A stretch of 64,000 bases of DNA from Streptomyces sp. NBC_01460. Lineage in GTDB: Bacteria > Actinomycetota > Actinomycetes > Streptomycetales > Streptomycetaceae. The stretch is taken from the NCBI RefSeq assembly GCF_036227405.1, contig NZ_CP109473.1, positions 5,952,001 through 6,016,000 of the forward strand, in the 5' to 3' direction. The notes below the pieces were generated by a model. It searched no databases. It was not told the DNA's origin and was given only the letters and a program-made list of their open reading frames with translations. The position numbers were made by a program, and so were the translations under genes. Within the stretch, counting starts at the first letter, position 1. Each line of letters starts with the position of its first letter. Below, in pieces: positions 34,719-44,082 of this stretch.

Positions 34719-37700
34719 GTGCACCTCAAGGCTCTGACCCTCCGTGGTTTCAAATCGTTCGCCTCCGCCACGACCCTGCGGTTCGAACCGGGGATCACGT
34801 GTGTCGTCGGACCCAACGGGTCGGGCAAATCCAATGTGGTGGACGCGCTCTCCTGGGTGATGGGAGAGCAGGGGGCGAAATCCCTGCGCGGCGGCAAGAT
34901 GGAAGACGTGATCTTCGCCGGCACCACGGGAAGGCCGCCCCTGGGCCGTGCGGAAGTGTCGCTGACCATCGACAATTCCGATGGCGCGCTGCCCATCGAG
35001 TACGCCGAAGTGACGATCACCCGGATCATGTTCCGCAACGGCGGCAGCGAATACCAGATCAATGGCGACACCTGCCGCTTGCTCGACATCCAGGATCTCC
35101 TCTCGGATTCCGGTATCGGCCGCGAAATGCATGTCATCGTCGGCCAGGGCCGGCTGGACTCGGTCCTGCACGCGGACCCGACGGGACGCCGCGCCTTCAT
35201 CGAGGAGGCGGCGGGCGTGCTCAAGCACCGCAAGCGCAAGGAGAAGGCGCTGCGGAAGCTGGAGGCGATGGGCGCCAACCTCGCCCGTGTCCAGGACCTC
35301 ACCGACGAGCTGCGGCGCCAGCTCAAACCGCTGGGCAGACAGGCGGCCGTCGCCCGCCGGGCCGCCGTCATCCAGGCCGACCTCCGGGACGCCCGGCTGC
35401 GGCTCCTCGCCGACGACCTGGTGCGGCTGAGGGAAGCACTGCGCGGGGAGATCGCCGACGAGGCAGCTCTCAAGCAGCGCAGGGAGAAGGCCGAGGCCGA
35501 GCTCAAGGCGGCGCTCGCCCGCGAGGCGGACCTGGAGGACGAGGTACGCCGGCTCGCGCCACGGCTGCAGCGGGCCCAGCAGACCTGGTACGAGCTCTCG
35601 CAGCTCGCCGAGCGCGTCCGGGGCACCATCTCGCTGGCCGACGCGCGGGTGAAGAGCGCCACCTCGGCACCGGACGAGGAGCGACGGGGGCGCGACCCCG
35701 AGGACATGGAGCGCGAGGCCGCCCGGATCCGCGAGCAGGAGGCGGAGCTGGAGGCGGCCCTCGAAGCGGCGGAGCACGCCCTGGAGGACACCACCGCGCA
35801 CCGGTCCGAACTGGAGAGGGAGTTGGCGGCGGAGGAGCGCAGGCTCCGGGACGCGGCCCGCGCCATCGCCGACCGGCGTGAGGGCCTCGCACGGCTCCAC
35901 GGGCAGGTCAACGCCGCCCGGAGCCGGGCGGGTTCGGCCCAGGCCGAGATCGACCGGCTGGCCGCGTCGCGGGACGAGGCGCGGGAGCGGGCGGTCGCGG
36001 CCCAGGAGGAGTACGAGCAGCTCAAGGCGGAGGTCGACGGCCTGGACGCCGGCGACGCCGAACTGGCGGAGCGGCACGAGGCCGCCAAGCGGGAACTCGC
36101 CGCGGCGGAGTCGGACCTGAGCACGGCGCGCGAGGCGGTCACCTCGGCGGAACGCAGCCGCGCCGCGGTCTCGGCCCGGCACGAGGCACTGTCCCTGGGG
36201 CTGCGGCGCAAGGACGGCACCGGCGTGCTGCTCGGTGCGGGGGACCGGCTCGCGGGACTGCTCGGACCGGTCGCGGAGCTGCTCACCGTCGCTCCGGGGC
36301 ACGAGATCGCCGTCGCGGCGGCGCTGGGCGCCGCCGCCGACGCGATCGCGGTGACGGACCCGGCCACGGCGGCCGACGCGATCCGCCTGCTGCGCAAGCA
36401 GGACGCGGGACGCGCGGCGCTGGTGACCGGCGGAGCGGGGGCGGGGCAGGTACCCGCGCAGGGTACGGAGCCTTCCGCCGGGCCGGCCGGCCACGTACCC
36501 GGGCAGGCGTCCGGGCCTGCGTCCTCCGCGGTCTCCGGGCAGGCGTCCGGGCCTTTGTCCCCCGCCGTCTCCGGGCAGGCGGTGGCCGGTGCGGAGCAGC
36601 CCCAGGCCGCCTCCGAGCCGGCGCGCCGCGCCGTCGCCACCGGGGAGTGCGCCGCGCCCGCCGTCGCCGGACTGCTCCGGGGGCCCGCCGAGCTGATGGC
36701 CGCCGTGGGGCGGCTGGTGCGCGACATGGTGGTCGTCGGCACCCTGGAGGACGCCGAGGAGCTCGTCGCGGCCCACCCCGGGCTGACCGCCGTCACCGCC
36801 GAGGGAGATGTGCTGGGCACCCACTTCGCGCACGGCGGATCCGCCGGTGCCCCCAGCCTGCTGGAGGTGCAGGCCTCCGTCGACGAGGCCGCCGCCGAGC
36901 TGGCCGAGCTCGCCGTGCGCTGCGAGGAGCTCGCCTCCGCCCAGCGCGCCGCGGCTGCCCGGCGCGGGGCGGCCTCGTCGCTGACGGAGGAGCTCGGGGA
37001 GCGGCGCCGGGCCGCCGAGCGGGAGAAGTCGGGGGTGGCGCAGCAGCTCGGGCGGCTGGCCGGGCAGGCCCGTGGCGCCGCGGGGGAGGCCGAGCGGACG
37101 ACCGCCTCCGCCGTCCGGGCGCAGGAGGCGCTGGAGCGTGCCACCGCGGAGGCGGAGGAGCTGGCGGAACGGCTGCTGGTGGCCGAGGAGACCCCGGTCG
37201 AGGAGGAGCCCGACACCTCCGTACGCGACCGGCTCGCCGCCGACGGCGCGAACGCGCGGCAGACCGAGATGGAGGCCCGCCTCCAGGCCCGCACCCATGA
37301 GGAGCGGGTGAAGGCGCTCGCCGGGCGGGCCGACGCCCTCGACCGCGGGGCCCGTGCCGAGCGCGAGGCCCGTGCCCGAGCCGAGCAGCGCCGGGCCCGG
37401 CTGCGCCATGAGGCCGCCGTCGCCACCGCCGTCGCGTCGGGCGCCAGGCAGCTGCTCGGCCACGTGGAGGTCTCGGTCGTCCGCGCGGAGGAGGAGCGGA
37501 GGAGGGCCGAGGCGGCGAAGGCCGAGCGCGAGCGGGGCCTGGCCACCGAGCGGGGCCGCGGCCGGGACCTCAAGAGCGAGCTCGACCGGCTCACCGACTC
37601 GGTGCACCGGGGTGAGGTGCTCGGGGCCGAGAAGCGGCTGCGCATGGAGCAGGTGGAGGCCAAGGCGCTGGAGGAGTTCGGCGTCGAGCCGGCCGGTCTG

Positions 37701-38453
37701 GCCGCCGAGTACGGGCCGGACCAGCCGGTGCCGCCGTCCCCCGCCGCGGAGGGCGAGGAGCTTCCCTCCGATCCGGAGGATCCACGCAACCGGCCGATGC
37801 CGTTCGTCAGGGCCGAGCAGGAGAAGCGGCTGAAGGCGGCCGAACGGGCGTATCAGCAACTCGGGAAGGTGAATCCTCTCGCCCTCGAGGAGTTCTCGGC
37901 GCTCGAGGAACGGCACAAGTTCCTCTCCGAGCAGCTGGAGGACCTGAAGAAGACGCGGGCCGATCTGATGCAGGTGATCAAGGAGGTCGACGAGCGGGTC
38001 GAGCAGGTGTTCACGGAGGCCTTCCGGGACACGGCACGGGAGTTCGAGGGTGTCTTCTCCCGGCTCTTCCCGGGCGGCGAGGGCCGCCTCGTCCTCACCG
38101 ACCCGGACAACATGCTGACGACCGGTCTCGACGTCGAGGCGAGGCCGCCGGGCAAGAAGGTCAAGCGGCTCTCGCTGCTGTCCGGGGGCGAGCGATCCCT
38201 TACGGCCGTTGCCCTCCTGGTCTCCATCTTCAAGGCCAGGCCGAGCCCGTTCTACGTCATGGACGAGGTCGAGGCGGCGCTCGACGACACGAATCTGCAG
38301 CGTCTGATCCGGATCATGGAGGAGCTCCAGGAGAGCTCCCAGCTCATCGTGATCACGCACCAGAAGCGGACGATGGAGGTCGCCGACGCGCTGTACGGCG
38401 TCTCGATGCAGGGCGACGGAGTGTCCAAGGTGATCAGTCAGCGTCTTCGCTGA
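34719..38453 (+). CDS. smc: Chromosome segregation ATPase SMC
   Basis: The protein has 1244 residues. Walker A GPNGSGKSNVVDAL lies near residue 32; long coiled coils flank a hinge (about 500-690); the ABC signature LSLLSGGERSLTAVALL and Walker B FYVMDEVEAALDD are near 1150-1190. SMC with ScpAB condenses and segregates chromosomes, in Streptomyces especially during sporulation. The hinge contains an insertion of about 65 residues (575-640), Gly/Ala/Pro/Ser/Gln-rich and encoded by a 36-bp tandem repeat. The GTG start at 34719 gives the expected N terminus. Confidence 0.97.
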   Translation: MHLKALTLRGFKSFASATTLRFEPGITCVVGPNGSGKSNVVDALSWVMGEQGAKSLRGGKMEDVIFAGTTGRPPLGRAEVSLTIDNSDGALPIEYAEVTITRIMFRNGGSEYQINGDTCRLLDIQDLLSDSGIGREMHVIVGQGRLDSVLHADPTGRRAFIEEAAGVLKHRKRKEKALRKLEAMGANLARVQDLTDELRRQLKPLGRQAAVARRAAVIQADLRDARLRLLADDLVRLREALRGEIADEAALKQRREKAEAELKAALAREADLEDEVRRLAPRLQRAQQTWYELSQLAERVRGTISLADARVKSATSAPDEERRGRDPEDMEREAARIREQEAELEAALEAAEHALEDTTAHRSELERELAAEERRLRDAARAIADRREGLARLHGQVNAARSRAGSAQAEIDRLAASRDEARERAVAAQEEYEQLKAEVDGLDAGDAELAERHEAAKRELAAAESDLSTAREAVTSAERSRAAVSARHEALSLGLRRKDGTGVLLGAGDRLAGLLGPVAELLTVAPGHEIAVAAALGAAADAIAVTDPATAADAIRLLRKQDAGRAALVTGGAGAGQVPAQGTEPSAGPAGHVPGQASGPASSAVSGQASGPLSPAVSGQAVAGAEQPQAASEPARRAVATGECAAPAVAGLLRGPAELMAAVGRLVRDMVVVGTLEDAEELVAAHPGLTAVTAEGDVLGTHFAHGGSAGAPSLLEVQASVDEAAAELAELAVRCEELASAQRAAAARRGAASSLTEELGERRRAAEREKSGVAQQLGRLAGQARGAAGEAERTTASAVRAQEALERATAEAEELAERLLVAEETPVEEEPDTSVRDRLAADGANARQTEMEARLQARTHEERVKALAGRADALDRGARAEREARARAEQRRARLRHEAAVATAVASGARQLLGHVEVSVVRAEEERRRAEAAKAERERGLATERGRGRDLKSELDRLTDSVHRGEVLGAEKRLRMEQVEAKALEEFGVEPAGLAAEYGPDQPVPPSPAAEGEELPSDPEDPRNRPMPFVRAEQEKRLKAAERAYQQLGKVNPLALEEFSALEERHKFLSEQLEDLKKTRADLMQVIKEVDERVEQVFTEAFRDTAREFEGVFSRLFPGGEGRLVLTDPDNMLTTGLDVEARPPGKKVKRLSLLSGGERSLTAVALLVSIFKARPSPFYVMDEVEAALDDTNLQRLIRIMEELQESSQLIVITHQKRTMEVADALYGVSMQGDGVSKVISQRLR
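36501..36582 (+). repeat. 36-bp tandem repeat in the smc hinge region
   Basis: Two full units (36501-36536 and 36537-36572) and the start of a third encode GQASGPASSAVS, GQASGPLSPAVS and GQAV. The units differ at few positions. Confidence 0.85.
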
Positions 38454-38572
38454 CAACCGGGGCATACGGACTGACGGGCCATCACTCCGTCTTTACTCAA
38501 TCTTCAATACTTCAACGCACCTTTTGGGTGCTCCTGGGTACTTGTGAAGAACGCCAGGAGTGTGACGGAGTC

Positions 38573-38600
38573 TTGACTTCGAAACTTGAACGCATAACCT
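38573..38600 (+). promoter_or_regulatory. Promoter of glcP
   Basis: TTGACT (38573-38578) and TAACCT (38595-38600) are 16 bases apart, giving a leader of about 100 bases. CTTCAA-type motifs surround it (38502, 38510, 38619 and the complement TTGAA near 38586), possible operator half sites. Confidence 0.6.
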
Positions 38601-38706
38601 CAGCAATGTTGTTTTTACCTTCAAGTGGTGGTCGACCGAAAGGTGTGCGCCACTAGGAGGGCTCACCCCCCACACCTGACGTTGCGGCCAGGTACCAGGA
38701 GTTCAT

Positions 38707-40125
38707 GTGACCAGCAGAGCGCGCGGACCGGAGTCCGGAGCCCGGGAGGCCCACCCGGACCATCTCGGCCATGTCATCTTCATCACGGCAGCCGCTGCGA
38801 TGGGCGGTTTCCTCTTCGGCTACGACAGTTCCGTCATCAACGGAGCCGTCGAAGCCATCCGTGACCGCTACGACATCGGGTCCGGGACACTCGCCCAGGT
38901 GATCGCCATCGCGCTGATCGGCTGTGCGATCGGCGCGGCGACGGCGGGACGCATCGCCGACCGGATCGGCCGTATCCGCTGCATGCAGATCGCGTCGGTG
39001 CTGTTCACCATCAGCGCCGTCGGGTCCGCGCTGCCGTTCGCCCTCTGGGACCTCGCCATGTGGCGGATCATCGGCGGTTTCGCGATCGGTATGGCGTCGG
39101 TGATCGGCCCCGCCTACATCGCCGAGGTCTCGCCGCCCGCCTACCGCGGGCGTCTCGGCTCCTTCCAGCAGGCCGCCATCGTCATCGGTATCGCCATCTC
39201 GCAGCTGGTCAACTACGGCATCCTGCAGATCGCGGACGGCGACCAGCGCGGTGAGATCGGCGGCCTCGAGGCCTGGCAGTGGATGCTCGGCGTGATGGTC
39301 GTGCCGGCCATCCTCTACGGGCTGCTGTCCTTCGCGATCCCCGAGTCGCCGCGCTTCCTGATCTCCGTCGGCAAGAGGGACCGGGCACGGAAGATCCTCG
39401 AGGAGGTCGAGGGCAAGAACGTCGACCTCGACGCACGTGTGGACGAGATCGAGACGGCCATGCGCCGGGAGCACAAGTCGAAGTTCAGCGACCTGCTCGG
39501 CAGCCGCTTCGGCTTCCTGCCGATCGTCTGGGTCGGTATCGGGCTGTCGGTCTTCCAGCAGCTCGTCGGCATCAACGTCGCGTTCTACTACTCGGCGACG
39601 CTGTGGCAGTCCGTCGGTATCGACCCGACCGACTCGTTCTTCTACTCGTTCACCACGTCGATCATCAACATCATCGGCACCGTGATCGCCATGATCCTGG
39701 TCGACCGGGTGGGCCGCAGGCCGCTCGCGCTCGTCGGATCCATCGGCATGGCCGTCGCCCTGGCGTTCGAGGCCTGGGCCTTCTCCGCGGACCTCGTGGA
39801 CGGCAAGCTCCCGACGACACAGGGAACGGTCGCTCTGATCGCCGCCCACGTCTTCGTGCTCTTCTTTGCGCTGTCGTGGGGTGTCGTCGTCTGGGTCTTC
39901 CTCGGCGAGATGTTCCCGAACCGCATCCGCGCCGCCGCCCTCGGTGTCGCCGCGTCGGCGCAGTGGATCGCCAACTGGGCGATCACCGCGAGCTTCCCGA
40001 GTCTGGCCGACTGGAACCTGTCGGCCACCTACATCATCTACACCTGCTTCGCCGTGCTCTCCATCCCCTTCGTGATCAAGTTCGTGAAGGAGACCAAGGG
40101 CAAGGCGCTGGAGGAGATGGGCTGA
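38707..40125 (+). CDS. glcP: Glucose permease (MFS sugar porter)
   Basis: The protein has 472 residues and 12 membrane segments. Sugar-porter motifs are clear: GGFLFGYDSSVINGA in TM1, GRIADRIGRIR in loop 2-3, PESPRFLISVGK after TM6, QQLVGINVAFYYS in TM7, and VDRVGRRPLALVG in loop 8-9. Position next to smc matches glcP1 of S. coelicolor (SCO5578), the main glucose/H+ symporter that also underlies glucose repression. The GTG start at 38707 lacks a strong ribosome binding site. A long GC hairpin follows. Confidence 0.92.
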   Translation: MTSRARGPESGAREAHPDHLGHVIFITAAAAMGGFLFGYDSSVINGAVEAIRDRYDIGSGTLAQVIAIALIGCAIGAATAGRIADRIGRIRCMQIASVLFTISAVGSALPFALWDLAMWRIIGGFAIGMASVIGPAYIAEVSPPAYRGRLGSFQQAAIVIGIAISQLVNYGILQIADGDQRGEIGGLEAWQWMLGVMVVPAILYGLLSFAIPESPRFLISVGKRDRARKILEEVEGKNVDLDARVDEIETAMRREHKSKFSDLLGSRFGFLPIVWVGIGLSVFQQLVGINVAFYYSATLWQSVGIDPTDSFFYSFTTSIINIIGTVIAMILVDRVGRRPLALVGSIGMAVALAFEAWAFSADLVDGKLPTTQGTVALIAAHVFVLFFALSWGVVVWVFLGEMFPNRIRAAALGVAASAQWIANWAITASFPSLADWNLSATYIIYTCFAVLSIPFVIKFVKETKGKALEEMG

Positions 40126-40150
40126 TCCCCGCTGCCCCTCTCTTCGACCC

Positions 40151-40186
40151 GCTGCCCCGGTCCGGCCCACGCCGGCCCGGGGCAGC
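40151..40186. terminator. Terminator between glcP and the NCS1 permease
   Basis: 16-base arms with one mismatch (GCTGCCCCGG... and complement) and a 4-base loop, between convergent genes. Confidence 0.75.
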
Positions 40187-40229
40187 GTTCTGCCGTGAGG
40201 AGGTCCGTCGGCACCGGCCGGAACCGGTG

Positions 40230-41621
40230 TCAGAACCGGACCGGTGCACCGCCCGTCCCGTCCGCCGGACGGGGCAGCAGGGCGGACACACCCGCCGCGA
40301 CGAGGATCGTCGCCGCCCATCCCAGGCCGTCGCGCCCGATCCAGGTGGCGGCGAGCGGGCCGGTGAACCACTCCACGTCGGTGAACAGCAGCCCCACCAC
40401 CAGCCCCGCGCCCCAGGCGCCCATGGCCTGCGGACTGAATCCCGCGGTGTACCAGTAGCCGCTGCGGGGGGTGGTGTCCATGAGTGCCGCCGGGTCGTAC
40501 GTGCGGCCGCGCAGCAGATCCACGCCGAAGACCCCGATCCAGGCGGAGAACGTCACGCCGAGCAGGGTCAGGAACGAGAAGAAGGTGTGGATGAGGCTCG
40601 TCGCCACCATCATCAGCGTTCCGCCGAGCAGCAGGCTGATCGCCGCGTTCACGCCCACGGCCCAGGGGCGCGGGAGATCGAATCCGAGCGTCTGCGCGGT
40701 GAAGCCGGCGGAGTACATCGACAGCGCGTTGATCAGCACCATGCCGACGACTGCGGTCAGCAGGTAGGGAACCGAGATCCACTTCGGCAGCAGGTCGCCG
40801 ATGAACGCCACGGGGTCCTTCGTGACGGCCAGATCCGGCGAGCCCACCGCCATCACCGCCCCGATCATCACCATCGGCAGAACGGTGACCAGCGCCCCTC
40901 CCACGGTCACGCCCACCATCGCCCGGGCGGACGCGGAGCGTGGCAGGTAGCGGGTGAAGTCCGGAGCGGAGGGCACCCAGCTGATGCCCCCGGCAGCCAG
41001 CGTGCCGATCCCCGCGATCACCATCCCCGCCGGTCCCGGAGGGCGGTCGAGGACGGTCCGCCACGGCGTCGCACCGATCAGATGGACCAGGACGAGCAGG
41101 CTCGCGCCCCCGAAGAGCCAGGCGGAGGTCCGGGAGGACACCCGCAGCGCCGTGATGCCGAGCCCGGACACCAGGAAGCTCGCTGCGACGAAGGCCGTCA
41201 GGGTCACCAGGACCAGGGTGTGGGTGCGCCGGACGTCGAACAGCAGGTCGAGCACGGCCAGCAGGGCCAAGGAGCCGGTGACCGCGTTGGCGGTCTCCCA
41301 GCCCCAGCGGGCCACCCAGAGCAGCGCTCCGGGGAAGAGGTTCCCGCGCTGTCCGAAAACGGCTCGGGACAGCGCCATGCCGGGAGCCCCGCCCCGCTTG
41401 CCCGCGATCGACACGAGGCCGACCAGCCCGAAGGAGAGGACCGGGGCCGTGGCCGCCACGACGAGGACCTGCCAGAGGTTGAGCCCGTCGAAGACGGTGA
41501 GACCGGCTCCCACGGTGAGCAGCAGCACCGTCATGTTGGCCGTCACCCAGGTGGGGAAGAGGGCACGGACCCGGCCGGTGCGCTCGTCGTCGGGGACGGG
41601 ATCCAGGCCACGGTTCTCCAC
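40230..41621 (-). CDS. NCS1-family cytosine/purine permease
   Basis: The protein has about 463 residues and around 12 membrane segments. The NCS1 family features appear in order: a polar N terminus with GRVRALFPTWVTAN before TM1, the substrate-site GALLWVARWGWETAN, and the FTRYLPR loop. It likely imports cytosine, purines, or related bases such as allantoin or hydantoin, with H+ or Na+. The GTG at 41621 begins VENRGLDPVPDDE; the frame continues upstream into the divergent ftsY control region without coding signs. Confidence 0.88.
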   Translation of the reverse strand: MENRGLDPVPDDERTGRVRALFPTWVTANMTVLLLTVGAGLTVFDGLNLWQVLVVAATAPVLSFGLVGLVSIAGKRGGAPGMALSRAVFGQRGNLFPGALLWVARWGWETANAVTGSLALLAVLDLLFDVRRTHTLVLVTLTAFVAASFLVSGLGITALRVSSRTSAWLFGGASLLVLVHLIGATPWRTVLDRPPGPAGMVIAGIGTLAAGGISWVPSAPDFTRYLPRSASARAMVGVTVGGALVTVLPMVMIGAVMAVGSPDLAVTKDPVAFIGDLLPKWISVPYLLTAVVGMVLINALSMYSAGFTAQTLGFDLPRPWAVGVNAAISLLLGGTLMMVATSLIHTFFSFLTLLGVTFSAWIGVFGVDLLRGRTYDPAALMDTTPRSGYWYTAGFSPQAMGAWGAGLVVGLLFTDVEWFTGPLAATWIGRDGLGWAATILVAAGVSALLPRPADGTGGAPVRF

Positions 41622-41732
41622 GGACAGGAGCGTACCTTTACGCCCAAACGTGGCATACGGGCCATGCGGTCCGTCACCGCGGTCGTCCGGAACCGTGCCC
41701 GGGCCACGGCCGTGGCCGATACTGGACGGGTT

Positions 41733-42947
41733 ATGGAAATCGCCGAAATCGTCATCCTTGCTGTAGTCATCGCCCTGGTCGCGGTCGGCCTGATCAGCGG
41801 GCTCGTGGTCAGCAGCCGCAAGAAGAAGCAGCTGCCGCCCTCGGCGCCGTCGAGCACGCCGACCCTCACTCCTCCCGCCGAGCCCCATGTCGGCGAGGAG
41901 GCCGAGACGCCGCGCGACGAAGCGCGGCGCACCGTCGAGGAGGTCGGTCTCCCCGGCGACGGGACTCCCGTCGGGGAGGCCCCGGTCGTCATCGAGCCGG
42001 AGACCCCCGAGCTCGAAGTCCCCGAGCCCACCGCGGGCCGCCTCGTGCGGCTCCGCGCCCGGCTCGCCCGTTCGCAGAACTCCCTGGGCAAGGGGCTGCT
42101 CACGCTCCTGTCCCGCGACAACCTCGACGAGGACACCTGGGAGGAGATCGAGGACACCCTCCTCACCGCCGATGTCGGCGTCGCCCCCACCCAGGAGCTG
42201 GTGGAGCGGCTCCGCGAGCGCGTCCGTGTCCTCGGCACCCGTACGCCCGACGAGCTGCGCACCCTGTTGCGCGAAGAGCTCGTCACCCTGCTCGGCCCCG
42301 ACTTCGACCGTGCGGTGAAGACTGAGGGCGGCGACGGGACGCCCGGCGTCGTCATGGTCGTCGGGGTCAACGGCACCGGCAAGACCACCACGACGGGGAA
42401 GCTCGCGCGGGTGCTCGTCGCCGACGGCCGCAGCGTCGTGCTCGGCGCGGCGGACACCTTCCGCGCCGCCGCAGCCGATCAGCTCCAGACCTGGGGCGAG
42501 CGCGTCGGCGCCCGTACCGTGCGCGGCCCCGAGGGCGGCGACCCCGCGTCGATCGCCTTCGACGCGGTGAAGGAGGGCATCGCCGAGGGCGCGGACGTGG
42601 TGCTCATCGACACCGCGGGCCGGCTGCACACCAAGACCGGTCTGATGGACGAGCTCGGCAAGGTCAAGCGGGTCGTCGAGAAGCACGGTCCGCTCGACGA
42701 GATCCTGCTCGTCCTCGACGCCACGACCGGGCAGAACGGCCTCGTCCAGGCGCGGGTCTTCGCCGAGGTGGTCGACATCACCGGCATCGTCCTCACCAAG
42801 CTGGACGGCACCGCCAAGGGCGGCATCGTCATCGCCGTCCAGCGCGAGCTGGGCGTGCCCGTGAAGCTCATCGGCCTCGGTGAGGGACCGGACGACCTGG
42901 CCCCGTTCGAGCCCGGCGCCTTCGTCGACGCCCTGATCGGCGACTGA
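41733..42947 (+). CDS. ftsY: Signal recognition particle receptor FtsY
   Basis: The protein has 404 residues. Unusually for many bacteria but usual for actinobacteria, it begins with a membrane segment (about 3-25, ILAVVIALVAVGLISGLVV) followed by an acidic/Pro-rich A domain. The N domain starts near 105, and the G domain carries GVNGTGKTTTTGKLA (near 210), DTAGR and TKLDGTAKGG. It receives Ffh-bound ribosomes at the membrane. A long perfect hairpin follows. Confidence 0.96.
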   Translation: MEIAEIVILAVVIALVAVGLISGLVVSSRKKKQLPPSAPSSTPTLTPPAEPHVGEEAETPRDEARRTVEEVGLPGDGTPVGEAPVVIEPETPELEVPEPTAGRLVRLRARLARSQNSLGKGLLTLLSRDNLDEDTWEEIEDTLLTADVGVAPTQELVERLRERVRVLGTRTPDELRTLLREELVTLLGPDFDRAVKTEGGDGTPGVVMVVGVNGTGKTTTTGKLARVLVADGRSVVLGAADTFRAAAADQLQTWGERVGARTVRGPEGGDPASIAFDAVKEGIAEGADVVLIDTAGRLHTKTGLMDELGKVKRVVEKHGPLDEILLVLDATTGQNGLVQARVFAEVVDITGIVLTKLDGTAKGGIVIAVQRELGVPVKLIGLGEGPDDLAPFEPGAFVDALIGD

Positions 42948-42964
42948 CCGGAGCAGCCCCACGC

Positions 42965-43013
42965 ACGCGCCGAGGGCGGTGGACCCGGGAGGGGTCCACC
43001 GCCCTCGGCGCGT
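42965..43013. terminator. Bidirectional terminator after ftsY
   Basis: Perfect 21-base arms (42965-42985 and 42993-43013) with a 7-base loop; it reaches the stop region of the convergent prim-pol gene. Confidence 0.85.
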
Positions 43014-43661
43014 TCACGCGCGATGGCATATGTAGGCGAGCGTGCCCAGTAACAACCGTGCCTGCGGAGGAGCCGCGGCCGTGTCCGGCTCCGGGGCGCG
43101 CAGCCAGCGGACCGGGCCGAGGCCCCCGAGGTCCGAGGGGGGAGCGGTGACGTACGCACCGGGGCCCAGCGCCCGCAGATCCAGATCCGCGTCGTCCCAG
43201 CCCATCCGGTAGAGCAGCCCGGGCAGTCCGGCGGCGGCCCCGGGGGCGACGAAGAACTGGGCGCGGCCGGCCGGGGTCACCGCCACCGGCCCCAGCGGCA
43301 GCCCCATCCGCTCCATCCGCACCAGGGCGTGCCGGCCGGCTGCCTCGGGGACGTCGAGCACGTCGAAGGTCCGGCCCACGGGGAGCAGTACCGAGGCGCC
43401 CGGCACCTCGGCCCAGGCATCCGCGGCGGCGCCCAGGGTGGCGCCCGGCGGCACCTCACCGGCGAAGTCCAGCGGGTGCGCGCCGGGGGACGCGCACGCG
43501 GTGTCGCCGCACGAGCAGGCGCCCGCCGAGGCACGCGCGCCGGGAGCCACCGCCCAGCCCCAGAGTCCTGTGTACTCGGCCACCGCGGTCGCGCCGGTCC
43601 CGCGGCCGCGACGCCGCGTGCCGGACCGCATCTCCCGGATGCCGCCGATCGTGAAGCCCAT
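43014..43661 (-). CDS. Stand-alone prim-pol-like protein, probably inactive
   Basis: A 215-residue protein resembling the N-terminal bifunctional primase/polymerase domain, including the AVAPGAR and CSCGDTACASPGAHPL zinc-like start. Active members have an Asp-x-Asp pair for metal at the strand that here reads TFDVLDVPEAAG: the second Asp is replaced by Pro. No helicase domain follows. The protein is therefore probably not a polymerase and may bind nucleic acid or another ligand. It is divergent from nsdA in a conserved Streptomyces arrangement. Confidence 0.75.
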   Translation of the reverse strand: MGFTIGGIREMRSGTRRRGRGTGATAVAEYTGLWGWAVAPGARASAGACSCGDTACASPGAHPLDFAGEVPPGATLGAAADAWAEVPGASVLLPVGRTFDVLDVPEAAGRHALVRMERMGLPLGPVAVTPAGRAQFFVAPGAAAGLPGLLYRMGWDDADLDLRALGPGAYVTAPPSDLGGLGPVRWLRAPEPDTAAAPPQARLLLGTLAYICHRA

Positions 43662-44082
43662 GCCCCCTCCAACGGGTCCGACTCACCGGTGGTTACGACC
43701 CGGAGGCCTCGACGTCCTCCGTCACCGCCGATCCGTCGGCGCGCGGGGTGGCGTTCCAGGGGTGCGTGTCATGGCTCCCGCGCCCCTGAATGCTTCACTC
43801 CGCCAGCTACTGAACGCGGCCCGTCAAGTGAATCGCGGACCACGCCGGACGGGTTCACCCGAAGGGGTGGCGAATGGTGGCGTTTCAGCAACGACCCTCG
43901 CGGCGGCAGTGATCGTAGGATTACCGTCGGTACTCGAACCTGCAATTGCACGCGCTGGTGGGTATGCCCCGGGCAACCCGGTTTTCTGTTCGATGGTGCG
44001 CAACGCCGGTACGGGCGGCACCAGGGCACGGCATTCTGATAGAGGTTCGCGCGACAGGTTTCAGCGGGATGGGGGCGTTCCA
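43662..44082. other. Divergent region between the prim-pol gene and nsdA
   Basis: 421 bases with promoters for both genes expected. A short AT-richer tract, GTAGGATTACC (43915-43925), stands out. The long plus-strand frame that runs through it is not coding-like before 44083. No clear promoter was fixed. Confidence 0.45.
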
